Translations under genes and position numbers: made by a program
In this document: piece by piece, positions 40,919-55,200 of the stretch
Numbering within the stretch: the first letter of the stretch is position 1
Layout: every line of letters begins with the position of its first letter
Assembly (NCBI RefSeq): GCF_000151665.1
Contig: NW_013171849.1
Coordinates: 1 to 64,000, forward strand
Direction of reading: 5' to 3'
DNA length: 64,000 bases
From: Blastocystis hominis
Lineage: Eukaryota; Sar; Bigyra; Opalinata; Blastocystidae
Notes under the pieces: model-generated
What the model saw: the letters and a program-made list of their open reading frames with translations, nothing else
Database searches by the model: none
Told to the model about the DNA's origin: nothing

Positions 40919-43810
40919 ATTCAAGAACCACACACAAGTAAAAATGAATATTGAGTGTTATTTGTCAAATGTATAACAAGATCTATAATATCAATAAATG
41001 CATTAACTATAATCAAATATACCACTTTCAAGTTATTGAAAATAGTCCAGTTCAAATTAGTGGAATTGAAAAGGCTACAGGTTGTAGTACACTTATTTTT
41101 ACACTCATATATCTATTTTACAAAAGAATTGCTTGATGACATTGAAGCTGCTAGAAGTAACAAATAATTAAAGTATTGAAAAGGTCATGCTATATATTAC
41201 ATAATGATCGTTTGATCAAGCTTGTAATATTATTGGAAAGAAAATAACTTGGTATTTTATGTGTGATTAGTAGCATAAACTCTTGAGTGTTTAACAAATA
41301 AACGAATATTACTTTTTATATGTCCTATGTGTTTTTTTGTTATTAGTGTGTAGATTCTCAATGATTAGTACCATTTTAAACAACAAATATTACTATTACA
41401 TTTCTTTTAGTTTTTATAGGTAAAGAAATCATATGGGTCTTTATTTTTAGTAGGAAAAAGGATAAGGATAATCAGAATTATCGTTTTATGTTAGTAACGT
41501 AAAATCAAGATTCGATTATAATTACTGCTCTTTTTCTCTTAAAGAGAATTATTATTTTTAGAAAGCATTTAAGTAATTTTTTTATGATACTGGACTAATT
41601 AAGGTATTCACACAGTGAGAAAGCAGATTTTAGTGTACTGGGGCGACAAGAATTAGGTGTGGTAGCTTAAAGTGTTTTGGAATTATCTAAACGTATTGTT
41701 TCCAAGCATTGTCAAAATGGGCACCTTGAAAGAAAAACGAAAGCATCAGTTACCCTATGACTATTATGTAGCAGAAGGGTATTTGATGGTATAAGATGAT
41801 GAAGACACAAAGAATAATACAAAAATATATATTATTATTTTTATACAGAGAACCAACAACGAAATAAAGAAAAATCTAATTATATTATTTCAATTACAAA
41901 GTTTTATTATTTTCATTATGGGTTGTTAAGAAATTCATAATTTTTTTTACCAAAACTAATATAGAATAATATATGTATTTTTTTTTTCTATATTTGTTTT
42001 CTCAGGTTTAGCAATATTATATATTGAATCCATATATGAATAACGTTATATATCATAAAGAAATCATTGTGATACTGACATTGTAGCAAATTTACATAAA
42101 TGAGTTGTACTAATTACTCATCAGAAGTATTACTCTGAAACATCATTATCATTAATTGAACACACGTTTTAACGTCATTTACTCGAACAATTGGTCTTTC
42201 ATTAATACTATATTTACCATATGTTAAATCTTTTGCATAAATTGTTTTGGTAATTCTCCTAATATCAATAAATAAATACAAGAGTTTAAAGAATTTTATA
42301 GTATTAATATTCGGCCATCATTCTCTGTCTAGCATCTATCCGTGTTAACTATCTAGAAAATGATTTCCTTCTATATATGATATACAAATAATAATATATC
42401 ATATTAAAGAAAACGACATTAATATATTATTGATTCTATATGAAAAAGAGCAGCTGTATTTGATTCTTGTATATATATAAAAATCACAAATTCCATGATT
42501 TATCCCATGAGAATCATTGAGGCACATGAAATAATATGTCGCATTTACTAGAAATATTAGTTAATGTTGATACATTTTAGTCAATATGCAACAATGGTAA
42601 ACATTTTATTATATCATGTATCACTATATCGAAAGATACCACACCATGGCAAATTTCGGGAATATTGCTACGTTAGAATAATAGAAACAAAAGGGCTGTT
42701 TATTTTGAACATTATTTATTCGGCATTTACAACTTCCACATGTAGATAATAATTCATTTTTCTAGTTAACCAGTATTATTGTCATAACATTTTCATTTTT
42801 TGCTAGGTATAAATATAATTAATAATACTATCGAAAAATGTGAAGTAAAAAATACTTATCTTATTCTTATGCTTTATTACTTAATTAAATAGACTTGTCT
42901 TCTATATCAACAATACTGTAGTATTTCATCTTTATTATGATAATTTGCCTTTCGCTGTTCTTATTTTTGAAGATATTATCAGGTAGTATGAAATTATTGC
43001 AATATGTGAAAAACTTGGTGACCGACCCTTTCGCACTATTATGCGCCAAAACTGCCTGTTAGTACCCTCTATTGTGGAAATAGGCCAACCAACCAAGAGT
43101 TATCATGGAAATTTAGCTACGCCAGACGTCGCTGGTTGCTCGAGACCTGACATCGCAAAATTGCGTCACTATTATATAACACTGGAGGCTTGAAATTACT
43201 TAATTGGTTTGTGAATCAGTGTTATAAATTAATTATAATACGTAAAAGCTAATTATCCTTGTGTTTGACATATATAATTGTAGTAATGCTTCATTTCTAT
43301 TTGCAATTTTACCACTCTATTAGTAGACACCTACGATAACTGTATTATTTATATAGACAATATTTTTAACTATTATGTGCAAAGATAAGGCTAATGGAAT
43401 AAATGCTAAACATCATTAATTTCTACTTACAAATGTTGGAAAATAGATCTAACCAAAAGATGATTATGTGTAATGAATCCCGACCTTGTTTATGTTGAGT
43501 AGTGTGTTTACCTAAAGGCGATAAGAACTCAAATACAAATTGATTGTCGTTTTAAGCTATTTTTCTGGCAATCAATATAATCAATTCGAATGATGCAATA
43601 GTATATAACCTAATATTCTTTTTTTCACAAATCATTGATGTCCACTATCTACTATTCTTGAATAAGAATCTGTATACAATCAATTAATATTTCTATGTAT
43701 TACTTTTTATATTATTCTTCAATTACGTATTATTTCTATAGAAAACTGAAATTAACTAGAAAAAGCACCAATTACAAATTGCTAAATGTTAAAAGTCTCT
43801 CCATCAACCT
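40919..43810. other. AT-rich spacer; one GC-richer island
   Basis: No convincing coding exon is seen. About 43018-43190 is a locally GC-richer stretch (CGACGCCAG- and CTCGAGACC-type words) that stands out from its surroundings. It has no open frame of note and no clear tRNA boxes. It may be an old transposon or structured-RNA remnant. Confidence 0.4.
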
Positions 43811-45233
43811 TCATGAATGTAATTTGGTAACCACGTTTATCATATCTCTTGTATATTTAGATAAAGTGTGAGTAACTTCAGTTGATTGGTTGTATCTAAT
43901 ATTCTTTTTGAAATGCGCTATTCGCAAAAGATTTATCGGCACATTTCGTCCAAAATAGCAATAATAACAATCGTGCACATAAAAATAACCCTCTGCTCTT
44001 GTATCAATGACTTGTTTTCGCCTTCCTGAATATTTATTATCCATGCGAATATTGAAATCATCAAATAGTGTTCCATTTTTTAAGGAAATTTCCCTACTAG
44101 CATTTCCGAGATATAAAAAGGATTGTGCCTATGTTATTATTATTTATTACACTTTACAGCCAAAGATCTTCTGTCTGGATTCAGTTCGTAAGTCTTACGA
44201 ATTGCTGTATACAAATCATAAGGATATTGTTCACTATAGAAGTATTCATCCACATCCTGTGATATGATGTATTCATAATAATTTCGATGCCTGTAATAAC
44301 AACTATTGATTTGGCTTCCTTGAATTGAACGATGGTATGCTCCATACTTTTTTGTTAATGGCCATGGATATTCGTAAAGAATAACAAATCCACTTTCAAT
44401 TTCTTTTTTTAATGCATGCATGAAGTACTCACAATGTAAAGCACAATATAAAATGACATTATCTACTTTTTGTAGTATGTTGAATGCCAAAAACGATTTG
44501 ATTTCATTGATTGTATTATAATTGGATATATAGGCACATATTGCCATTCTTCTTCTAGGTTGGCGAATCAGAGCTTTGTAGGGCAAAAAAAGATATCTTT
44601 CATTGGTTGAATGGTCAAACAAAGATACAGAACCAGATACTGGTAGTATGGGTACCTCATATTTCAATACTCTTAAATGTACTTCTTTCACCTCCAAAAA
44701 GGTATTATGATATTTTTTATTACCTACGAATAATTCCACATTAGCACTCCGTATCCCATTATATTCAGAATTCATCGTATTACCATTGTTGATAATAATA
44801 ATAATTTCCCATAAATTATTTTTCCACGAAGCCACAATATCATTTACCAATGGAATGGCTGTATTATTCTGAGCTTGGCGAAGCCTTTTGGCAAAATTTA
44901 GGTCCACCATTAGCTTTGGTCTATAAAGATTATACTTATCTGGAATAATATTATCACTTTTTTGGTTTGCTTTTTTTCTTTCAATAGCATTTTCATTAAG
45001 ATTTGTTATAACCATATTTTGATTAGTAACTTGTTCTAGAGGAGTGGTATTATTTTTACCTCCAAAATGAAAGGAATGTCTGTACTCCATTTTCCAATCT
45101 ATTTTGTAGGAACAATTATAAATAATGGATGCATAATAAAAAGAAAAAACTTGAGCACAGGAAAATATCAAATAATACAGATACCTATATATCACACAGA
45201 GAAAATGAATATCAACAATGTCTTAATAACCAT
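43811..45233 (-). CDS. GT92-like glycosyltransferase, three exons
   Basis: Start ATG at 45233, then intron 45185-45216 (32 nt), inside a membrane anchor (YLYYLIFSCAQVFSFYYASI). The catalytic region has RRRMAICAYISNYN, VDNVILYCALHCEYF, EYPWPLTKKYGAYHRS and EYIISQDVDEYF, with the DxD and downstream acidic residues typical of GT92 (DUF23). Intron 44129-44157 (29 nt) removes an apparent stop at 44140. The last exon has SGRRKQVIDTRA and GYFYVHDCY, the conserved C-terminal His block, and ends at 43811. GT92 enzymes transfer galactose or similar sugars in the Golgi; the acceptor here is unknown. Confidence 0.76.
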
Positions 45234-48200
45234 TGTGTATAATCACTTAATGAGAATATGATATTATTATTAAAGAATAACCAAAAATAATATATTTAGA
45301 GAAATATATGTAACAATCTAAATCGTTATAATATCGTTTATAATAAGTACCAATGGCATTTTTTGTTAATGTAAACATGTTGTATTCGTTTTATGTAAAT
45401 TCATTTATGAAGCAGGAATAGATAATATTTATCCAATATTATATCTGGAGGATGGGAAGGTATTGGTATGATATTGTAATTAGGCTCAATTTACTTTTTA
45501 CTGGTTGCAACCTTTCAAAAAAGATCACAATCTAGTATATTGAAAGCAATTAAGCTAAAATAACAAATACTTATGTTCGCAAAATAAATAAACCATCAAA
45601 AGATGACAAAATATATAATTAATTGCACTATATGCTTGGGGTACGTATTTTGGAAATGCAAAACAGTAATTTACTATTACAGGTATCACTGATAGAGAAT
45701 GATTATGTGGAACGTAATAAATGAAAAAGAGGGTCAATAGAAAAGCGAAACGCTGTAATTACTCTTATATTTATATTAATAACTTGAATAGGAGCCTTGT
45801 ATCAGGGAATTCACTGCTAAGTGTAGCTCGTTTATTCTTTCTATATATTATTACGACATAAATCAAAAATAGATCAAGGTTTCGACAATTAATCTATAAA
45901 AGAATGAATTTCCAGGAATTTATACATACAGAACTACATATTAGGCTTGCAAATAAGTGAATTGTAGGTATCCTTTACAAGAAAAATGAAATAGTCGGGT
46001 TTTCAAAGTCCAGAAAGAAAAGCCAACGCTAAATTACCTTGTGTATAATTGATTCCATTATTTTGTTTATTATACGATTGAGCACAGTGTCGTGAAGAAA
46101 ATATGAAAAGAATGCTAAATATAGGTTTTATAATAGTAGATGGCAATTTGTAATTCAGCTGATAGTATAATATGTATTATTGAAACTACTGTAAAATCAC
46201 ATGCATACCATATTTCGATTATCAGCAGCAATTAATCATATACTTTATTTATGTTGATTTTTGAGCTTACTATTTTATTTGATACATAATTATACATACC
46301 CATAGTGAATATTCTGCTATAAAAAACGATGGCTGTCTCATATTAATACTCTCAGAAATCTATACTGCTGGGAGATAAATAACGTATAATATATGTGCTA
46401 TGTTCAATTATCGGTGAAAAAACAATAATAATGGAAGAAATGTATCACATTTATACCAATTTCAAAATAGACATAAATATTAACAGAATGTTCATATCGA
46501 GCAAATGGTCAAAATATTTCCTATACAAAATAAGTATATAATACGCAAAGGACAAAAATAGTGTAGGTTACCGAGCACTGTATATTGTGTGTATTGGAAT
46601 TGTCGCTTAACAAAAATTAGGTAGTATGTTTATAACATTATTATTGTCATGGCAACACTCATATGTGTATGGATAAACGATTGTTTTTGTGGTGGCGTTA
46701 TTAATTTCTCGTCATCTCCCAAAATTGTATTTTGTAGAATTTCAGACCATAATTTTTTAGTAGGAGGTTCAACAAAAAAATATTTGAATATTATCCAATT
46801 AGCCATTTGGAATTTTCAGCCTTCGTATCTCTATAAGGATTATTTTTTGTAAGCCAATTTTGTATTACTATGTACAATTCATATAATATGTGTATTCATT
46901 TATCAAAAAAAGTAGTATGCACTACTATTACTTAAAAATCTTTCGCTATTCAAACATCAAGTATTACTATAATATCTTAGATGCAAATAACTACTTTACA
47001 CAGTACTTTGTATGTACAAATAAATGTAACCAAATTGTTAAATATATTGAATCCATTTTCCATAATGTTAAGAATGCGCAATATCCTTATAATATTATCT
47101 TTTCCAAATTATTCTTCTCAGCTATTAGATTCCCTAGGTTATACATACAACATTTCCTTTTTTGCAGTCAGTATTTCTTACATTATTTCTATTTTCAATA
47201 ATCGAAAAACACCACTGGTATCGATTTCTATTTTTGGGTAAAATACTGTAGTTTTATTTTCTACATTGATAATACTAATAATTCATACTAGTAAAAATGA
47301 GTATTTGTAGCATCATTCATAGAAAAAATCTATAGTTATTATTATTATATGATTATATCAATAATCAATGGAATTAGAGAGTAAATACAAAAATACGATG
47401 CAAATGTACAGAATATATGTAGCATATACGCACATGCATTATTACCTGTTAAATTCATACTACTCTTTCTTGATTTAGGAAAACGCCAGTGACATCGTAT
47501 ACAATGAGAAAAAGTATTCGTGGAATTCATATATGCCAAATTTCACGATAAATAGCAATATATAAATATAATATTTACATATTTTGTCTGGCCTTATTTT
47601 GGATAATCATAGATAATACGATTTCCATGCCATAATTGTATATTGTGGTAGATTGTGATGAATATCATTTTGCATTTCTCACATTAAATATAGATTATTA
47701 AATTAATGCACAGAATTAAGATAGTATCAGTATTATGAAAAGTAGTGTAAGGACATACCTAAATAAGTCAAAAATCACCAATGCTTATAGAATTATAATT
47801 CATTAGGTAATGCATGGCACGATATTAATTGTGAATAAAAAATTAAAGATAGTCTGTTTGTAATTCAGTTATCCCCAGAGATATTAATAGGATTAAAGCT
47901 GTAACCTACTAGCTTCTTATTGTTTGCATAAGTAAAATATGATATTGAGGATATTGAATGTCCTATTCCATACACTGTGCCTGTATCTGCTACAATAAAA
48001 AAGTACGAAAACTATAGAAAGATACTGTTTCCTATCCTTTTGTTTTTACCTGTGATGTTATCTCATTCGAACCTCAAACAATGGGTTTACTAAAGGTTAC
48101 AGAACATCACACAATTATGCACTACCTCATTCAATTGTCTATTCTCAAGGGTACTAGCTGATCCCTTACAGATCGTACTAAAATATTAATTAGGTTATTA

Positions 48201-49657
48201 CAGAGAAGGAACGAGATATTTTATTTACTCACTTTTATAAGATTCCTTAAATTAAGATGCAGTTTGGTGGTTTCATTGCCTATCGATAGTTGAAGTGGAA
48301 ATTGTGCCGTAAGTGCATATGGTTACAAGTTAATCTATTAATACTAAATGAATATTTTGGAAAGCGATATCCTCTATGAATGATGTATGTATATGATAAG
48401 AAAACACGTCGAATAAGTGGAGGAAGAATCAACAGAAAAAGATCGTCTAATTAATTAGGCAATGCAGAAGTAAAAGAAATTTACGGTACTTTCAACTGGT
48501 AATCACTATTGATTGACAAAATGCGATAAGGAAACTATTTCCCACATCATATTTGAGTTTAAAAACAAATATGGTTTATATGGCTCAGGTGGTTATTTTG
48601 TTTTAGATTGGAATAATACATTAACAATTAGTATAATTCTCTCTTTACTGTTACTAACAATTCAAAATAAGCAACATACTACTAGCTGTTAGTTAGTAAT
48701 TCACCTGAGCTGTTACTTGATGTACGCATATTAAACATACATTATTGTATTCTTTATACAGTATTCACAATAGTTAAATGAGAAATTAAAATGCATTACT
48801 CACGCCTAATTTCATGTGGAAAAATCCAGTAACTTTGTATTGTTTTCATTATGAGATAATGTATATATTTGCTAATATGGTTTGAGGATATTAATAATAG
48901 GTGATTCTATGTAATTAACTGTGAATTCTTAAATTATTAAAAAAAAATAATGAATATATATGTTTGAATGTAAAGTAGTATTATTACTTAACCAATGATT
49001 ACACTTTTGGCACATTTTTATTATCAAATAGTAAATAATATAACACGTATTATTTGCTATGTGTTGTAATTACTTTTCATACCGTTATTTGACCTATTTA
49101 CATGAGTATAAAAACCAGGAAGTAAGATCTTGAAAATTAGATAACCACCATTATAATTTCAGGTAGTACATTGGTATTCATGCAATGCTTGAAATTATGT
49201 TGCTAAATGGACTAATAGTCATAAACAGTTATGATATAAAGTATGAAATATATATACACATGTAAAAAACATACACAATTACATTTTGTCATAAAGCAAG
49301 TAGTATTGTAAAAGTAATAGAAATGTCTTTTAGAAAACTAGTTCAGTTTTTTCATTGTTTTATATTTACATATATATATTACACTTTTATCTATATCAGT
49401 ATGACGATATATAATAATATCATTGTATGTAATTATTCTTATTAGGCATTTAGATAACTCTCTTTGCAGTGTACTTAACTATGGACAACATTATTATATA
49501 TATTCTATATTCTTTTTGTAATAATTTGCGTAATCAGTATAAATATAGATACTAAAGATATATCATGTCATCCCTTTTCCTTACGACGACAAGCTTTATT
49601 ATGTGAAAACCATCTAATAATGTATAATATGTAGTACACAAAATCAAAATTAAACAG
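45234..49657. other. AT-rich spacer without recognised gene
   Basis: Several 60-100 codon frames (for example 46649-46852 and 46890-47201) are Ile/Asn/Lys/Phe/Tyr-rich, lack family resemblance, and show no exon chain with short introns. I see no gene here. Confidence 0.45.
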
Positions 49658-51025
49658 CATGCGGTTCTTAATTCAATTCAGAACACTAATTCTATAATTC
49701 ATAGAAACATTATTTATGATCAATTATCTACATCTTTTAGTATACAACCCATACCTCCTGGTATAGATAGTATTTATGCTAGAAACAATCGTTTCAAAAG
49801 CAAAACATATGGATCTGATTATTTCTCAATTCCTGAATTACGAAAATCTTTCGATGTTTCTATTCCATATACTGAACGACAATTAAGAGAAGCTGCTAAT
49901 CGGAGTATTAGCTTTTCAACTACTCATATCAAAAGAAATCGCTCTGAATTCTACACAGCCGATCCCAATTACAAATCACATAAGGCTCCTCTATTGATGG
50001 ATGGATTCACATATTGTGAAGGATCTAATCTTATAGTTGAAGTTCTTTTCAATTTGAAGTATATGTATGATGTGGTAGATAAAGAAATAGTAAGAGCGAG
50101 TATAAATGATACTTGGATTTGTACTCATCATGGAATGACCGTACGGAGTAACTATCCTTCGGATCCACATAAACATATTATTATTGCTGTATTCAATTTC
50201 ACTAACCAATGTTCTACAGCAAATGATTATCATTATGAGATTCGAGCAATTGAAGGCAAATACTACTATTCATTGAATCTTGAATTTCTTCCATATTTCC
50301 AAACTCAACGCTATTATATTTCTATGTGCATATTTATAAAAAAAGCGCCTGAAAAACAAGTCATAGCATTCATTAACCATTACTTCTTTCATGGAATTCA
50401 ACATTTTGTATTCAATATCAATGGAAATCTAGAATATTGGTCAAAAGTATTAAAGAAGTATAGTGATCATGGAATAGTTGATATTGTTGATTTTGTGTAT
50501 CCAAGTCTAAAGAGATTTTATGATCAGCAAGTTGTGATGAATAGTTGTAATCGTCGTTATCGATATGCAACACAATTTATGATTCAGTGTGATGTTGATG
50601 AATTCTTTTTACCATTAAATCCAAAATGGAGAATAGTAGATGTTGTTCGATTCTATGATTTCGTATATCCGGATATGGATGCATATAGTGTAAATGATAG
50701 TAAACGCACTCATGATTAGGTACGCAACAACTTTTATGCTTGTGATTATAATCCAATGAATTGGAATACTACAATGCAAATAGATAAGGTGTGTGGCTAT
50801 CGATCTCAAAACGTTACAATGAATGCAAGACAAAAGTCTATAGTACGAACACGAACAGTCAAATACAGTCAAGTTCATGACATTAGTCTAGGAAAGAGTT
50901 TGTACATAAATCATACTGCAGATATGGTCATGATTCATTTCAAAGGGGCATGCAAACAAAAGTATCCAACACCTATAGTTAATAATCCATTTGTGAGACA
51001 TTCTCTGAATAAAGAATTGTTTTGA
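49658..51025 (+). CDS. GT92-like glycosyltransferase, 5' end unresolved
   Basis: The frame is open from at least 49658 to 50689. It then continues across a 30-nt GT...TAG intron at 50690-50719 to TGA at 51025. The domain has QRYYISMCIFIKKAPEKQ, HYFFHGIQHFVFNING, FVYPSLKRFYDQQVVMNSC and FMIQCDVDEFFLP (DxD), then VHDISLGKSLYIN and VMIHFKGACK, the conserved GT92 order. The first exon and anchor were not identified; an ATG near 49566 followed by a short intron is a candidate but its phase does not match. It is 768 nt from copy 2 of the viral element. Confidence 0.68.
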
Positions 51026-51793
51026 TAATTTGTTTATTCAAAACCTGACTATTTTGTTATATACCTCAATATGATATATGGATATCATACACGGCTAGGA
51101 TGCAGAGAGATTATTTGTACTGTCCTTATATAATAGAGAATTCAAATGAAGTGGTAATAACTCTTTATAGTTGAATCGGAAAAGGCAAACTGGTGTTTTG
51201 ATAATAATGGCTAATATAGTGAAATAGAGGCATTGCTAAACAATGGCTCTAAATTGTATCACAAAGTAATACAGTCTTGTTTGATAGTAAAATGAAGTAT
51301 TGTGTCAAGAATAGTTTGAAAAAAAGAGAAAAGAAAATTATCCTTATTCTATACGACATTCGATCAAATAAATCATGGAGATGATGATATTCAAGCATAT
51401 ATAGTATTCGAATTGCTTATTGGCAACAATAGTTTTTCATTCCAATAAAAATAGGACAATGAAATAAAATATCAATCATTAATGGTAAATTCATTTATTA
51501 CAGGCCAGTTTTCATCTTAATTTAGCACTTTCTTATCATATTCTGAGAGCAATACCGAGATTTCATTATCACTGACAATATGGATGAGACTGTGTAAAGT
51601 CAACCTTATTTTCTGTGTATACAAAAAAGCAATGTATTATAGAATACTAGCTTGAAATAGTTGCTTAATGGATATAAGGTGCCAATAGATAGTAAAATGA
51701 AAATATTATCTATCTTCCAGATTCACAGTACATAAATAATAGTGACGGAAGTAGTTAAATTGAAGAAATCATTTATGTATCAAAACAATAATA
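51026..51793. other. AT-rich spacer before copy 2
   Basis: No coding exon or repeat is recognised. The last bases before the element read ATAATA, which differ from the flank of copy 1. Confidence 0.5.
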
Positions 51794-52130
51794 AGTAGTA
51801 GGGGAATGGCGTAAAACACGCGGAAATCCATTTCCTACCAAATAACCGCGGAAATCAATTTTCGACCATTTTCGACCATTTTTTGCCATTTTTGCCATTG
51901 TCTTCCTGACCACCTCGATAGCCATGGCGTAAAACACGCGAAAATCCATTTCCTACCAAATAACCGCGGTGAACTTTTTTTCTGCCATTTCCTGCCATTT
52001 TCTGCCATTGTCTACCTGCTCACCTCGATGTCCATAACAAGAAACGCGCGGAAACCCATGGCTGCCAATTTCGGCCAATTCCTGCAATGTTAACCTGACT
52101 TCCATTGTAGGCCATGGTATCCATGGTTGT
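51794..52130 (+). repeat. Left terminal inverted repeat of copy 2
   Basis: It is longer than in copy 1 because the block containing ACACGCG(G/A)AAATCC and CTACCAAATAACCGCGG occurs twice (about 51807-51849 and 51925-51969). TTTTCGACCA and TTTTTGCCA repeats lie between. The inner part matches copy 1 closely. Confidence 0.88.
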
Positions 52131-52133
52131 GAT

Positions 52134-52178
52134 GGGGACAACGTACGTTGCCCCGGGAGGAATCGAAGATTCCTCCCC
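52134..52178. repeat. Double-hairpin element after left TIR, shared
   Basis: It has the same arms as 4446-4489, with one changed base in the outer arm of the first hairpin (GGGGACAACG). Confidence 0.83.
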
Positions 52179-52213
52179 ATTGTCTTGTTGACTAAGGTAA
52201 AGAGAGAAAGACC

Positions 52214-55200
52214 ATGCACTACTCCATGCTTATTCAAGGCTCACCTACCAACGGCTCATTTACATGGGTTAATCCGTACAAGTACAAGAATCCCTATATC
52301 ACTTCCATGACTGTGTTGTTTCATCCTAATGGTTCGATGTTTAATAATGTAGACACGACGAATGTGATTACTAACAGCAATAACGAGACTGTGACAATCC
52401 CTGCTGGTTATTACACGATCAGTGAGATCATTGCCTTGCTCAATATGATGACCGATACTACATTTTCCATATCTACGAATGCCTCGTCGTTCGGCTGTAT
52501 CTGGATTCAGTCCCCACACACCATTGATTTCACAGATGCACCTGACATTTGTGAGATCCTCGGCTTCGATGGACGAACGGTCATTCTACCTGCTTCGTTC
52601 AGTGGATCGAATGTGATTGATATCACGCGAAATCGCCAAGTGATCCAGGTCTACTCGACGATCGTGCGATCATCGGACCTGAAGATTGCCAACCAGAACA
52701 ACAACCTGCTCACCACGATGATCATTGACGATCCAACGGCTGACTACGTGCGAAGTGTGGAAGACGTGCGTATACCAATGATCACTCGGTTTGATCAATT
52801 GATGTTCGTGTTCCGCGATATGGATGGCAAGATGATGCGACTGAACGGCGAATTCGAACTCCAGTTGACGATTGAGGACGTGTACGAGCAAAGTGAAAAT
52901 AGCGTCACTTCCGCTAATCAGTTCTCCATGATCGAAGTGTTCAGTAATACCACCAAGAAGGAAGTGAAGCTGGACAATCCTCTCTCGTTCGACCAGTGCT
53001 ACATCTCGTCTGTGTCGTTGTATACGGACTTCGTGTTGCACAACGTGCCGACTGACCAAGTGGTGCTAATCAATGCTGGCAGTACGATTCAAGAGATCGC
53101 GATACCACGCGGTGCATATGACATCGAAACGATCATTGCAAAGCTGAATGCAAGTGATGCCCTGTTCGAATTGGTGTATAGCGGTGAGAATGCGTTCCAC
53201 ATCACGGTAGATCACTTCTACATGATTGATTTCACGAATGCACCAGAGATCAGGTCAATCCTTGGTTTCGAATCGGACATCTTGGTGAAAGGAGTGGATA
53301 ACCCGAAGCGCTACTACCTGTCTTCCTCGTGTAATCACGTGGTTGTTACTGATGACACTGTCTCGCACATGTTGACATTGCCTGTCGGTTACTACACGTT
53401 CAGCGAGTTTATCGAGGCTGTCGGTGCTGAGATGGTGAAAGTGCTTCCACTCACATCCATGACGATCGAGAATGATCATGTTCGCTTCAATGTCCAAGCA
53501 GACGGATGGTATTTCGATCGATCCAGTGTTGACACGACGATCGATGGTTTTGGTTGGACTCCATGGTTCAAATTGGCATCAACGGTACGAAATCTGTGCA
53601 TCGAACGACCAGTGGAAACTTCGTTCAACCCTGAAAGCGATTCCCCTCCTGATATGACGAATGATCAAGGTATTGGTGGTCATGCGTATATAGGATCAAA
53701 CACCTTTATTGCGTATGACTGGAAAATGCGTACGACTGATAATCGGTTCCTGCTAAAGCCTCTCGCGACATACACGATGCGTTTAGCTGATGGTTCAGTA
53801 CTCGATAGTGGTGAATTCTACATAACGGAAGATACGTCTACCCCGATCAAGATGAATACTCTTACAACCACATGTTTTAATGAACTCAATGCTCGATATG
53901 CGAGTGCTATGGAACTACCTCCATCTCACCAGAATGCGATTGCGTGGACGGTGAATGACAATAGAGAAAGCATGTCATGGACTGCGAAGGACTATGCACC
54001 AGAATTGGAATTGCATATTACATCGGAAAATACAGGTGACTTGGTGTCATCGAATGGTTCTTCGATCGGACCTTGGTATTCCAAGGATAGTATATATCAC
54101 ACGAAAGTGTTTATCGATACGACGAATTTTATACTTGGAATACGTGGATATGGCGAAAGACCTCTCACAATCCAACGAGGTCATTATAGCGCTATTGATA
54201 TCGTGAATATGATCGCTAATGTGATCAATAAGATATATGTAGATGCGTCTCTCGGAGGGTACTTGGTATATGTCATTGCAGATAATGGTGGTCGAGTACG
54301 AATGGGATGTCGAAATGGTACAGAACCACGATTCATATTGTTTTGTGATAATCCATGTTTCAAGATTATACCCGGACCATACGCTGAACCAGGTGGTGTG
54401 TATCTGTCTTGTTATTTCGAGTTTTATCGCAATTACTACATCAGAATGCCCGAGTTGACATCACCTTACGAGTTTGCGATGGCAAACATCGATGGTCTGA
54501 ATGTGACGAATATGATCAAAGGTAGTACGTATTCCGATCGTGCTGTGTCGATCGAATTCATACAACCGACACGTGTTACGTATGTGGGGAAGCAAAGCTT
54601 CCCCGGGGCAGCTTCGCTGCCCCACTATGTGAGGAATGATGAAGTTGTTGTTCCATCATTGGCTACCTTCGTTGACTGGGAACAATCTGAGTCGTACACG
54701 GCTAACACGACGATTCGCTTCCCGTACGGAATGATGACACTGGACGAAGAGGGAAGCAGTGCTTCCCCCGAGACTGATATCACGTACACAGATGACGTTC
54801 AGACATTCACGTGGACCATACCATCACGGTTGACACAGGCTGACATGATATGGCACATGAACCAGTGTTTTGACTCGGCTGCACTTGACATACGATGGAA
54901 AGCTGAGACAGATGGGTACTACATTCACGCTGACCACGTGTTCTCGTTGAGTGGCAACCTGGGAACCATCGTTCCCGCTTCAGGATCGCAATCGCATACA
55001 TGGCGTATCCCTTTCGACGATGGTGTGTACTATGCCAACTATGGTCCGATGGTTGCCGAGTATCCTGCCGATATCACGAACGGTCTATCGAACATACAGC
55101 TGTATTGCAACATCGTGAAAAGCAAGACGATACCACTGCTTGTGAATGTCCCGATGGACAGCTTGTACAAGAATTACGTCTACAAGAATCGCATGTTGGT

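Noticed and set aside
43100-43170. tRNA in the GC-richer island
   Set aside because: GGTTGCTCGAGACC only loosely resembles a B box, and no A box or acceptor stem pairing was found.
46649-47241. Run of 67-103 codon frames in the spacer
   Set aside because: They overlap in different frames, are Ile/Asn/Tyr-rich, and lack glycosyltransferase motifs or short-intron joins.
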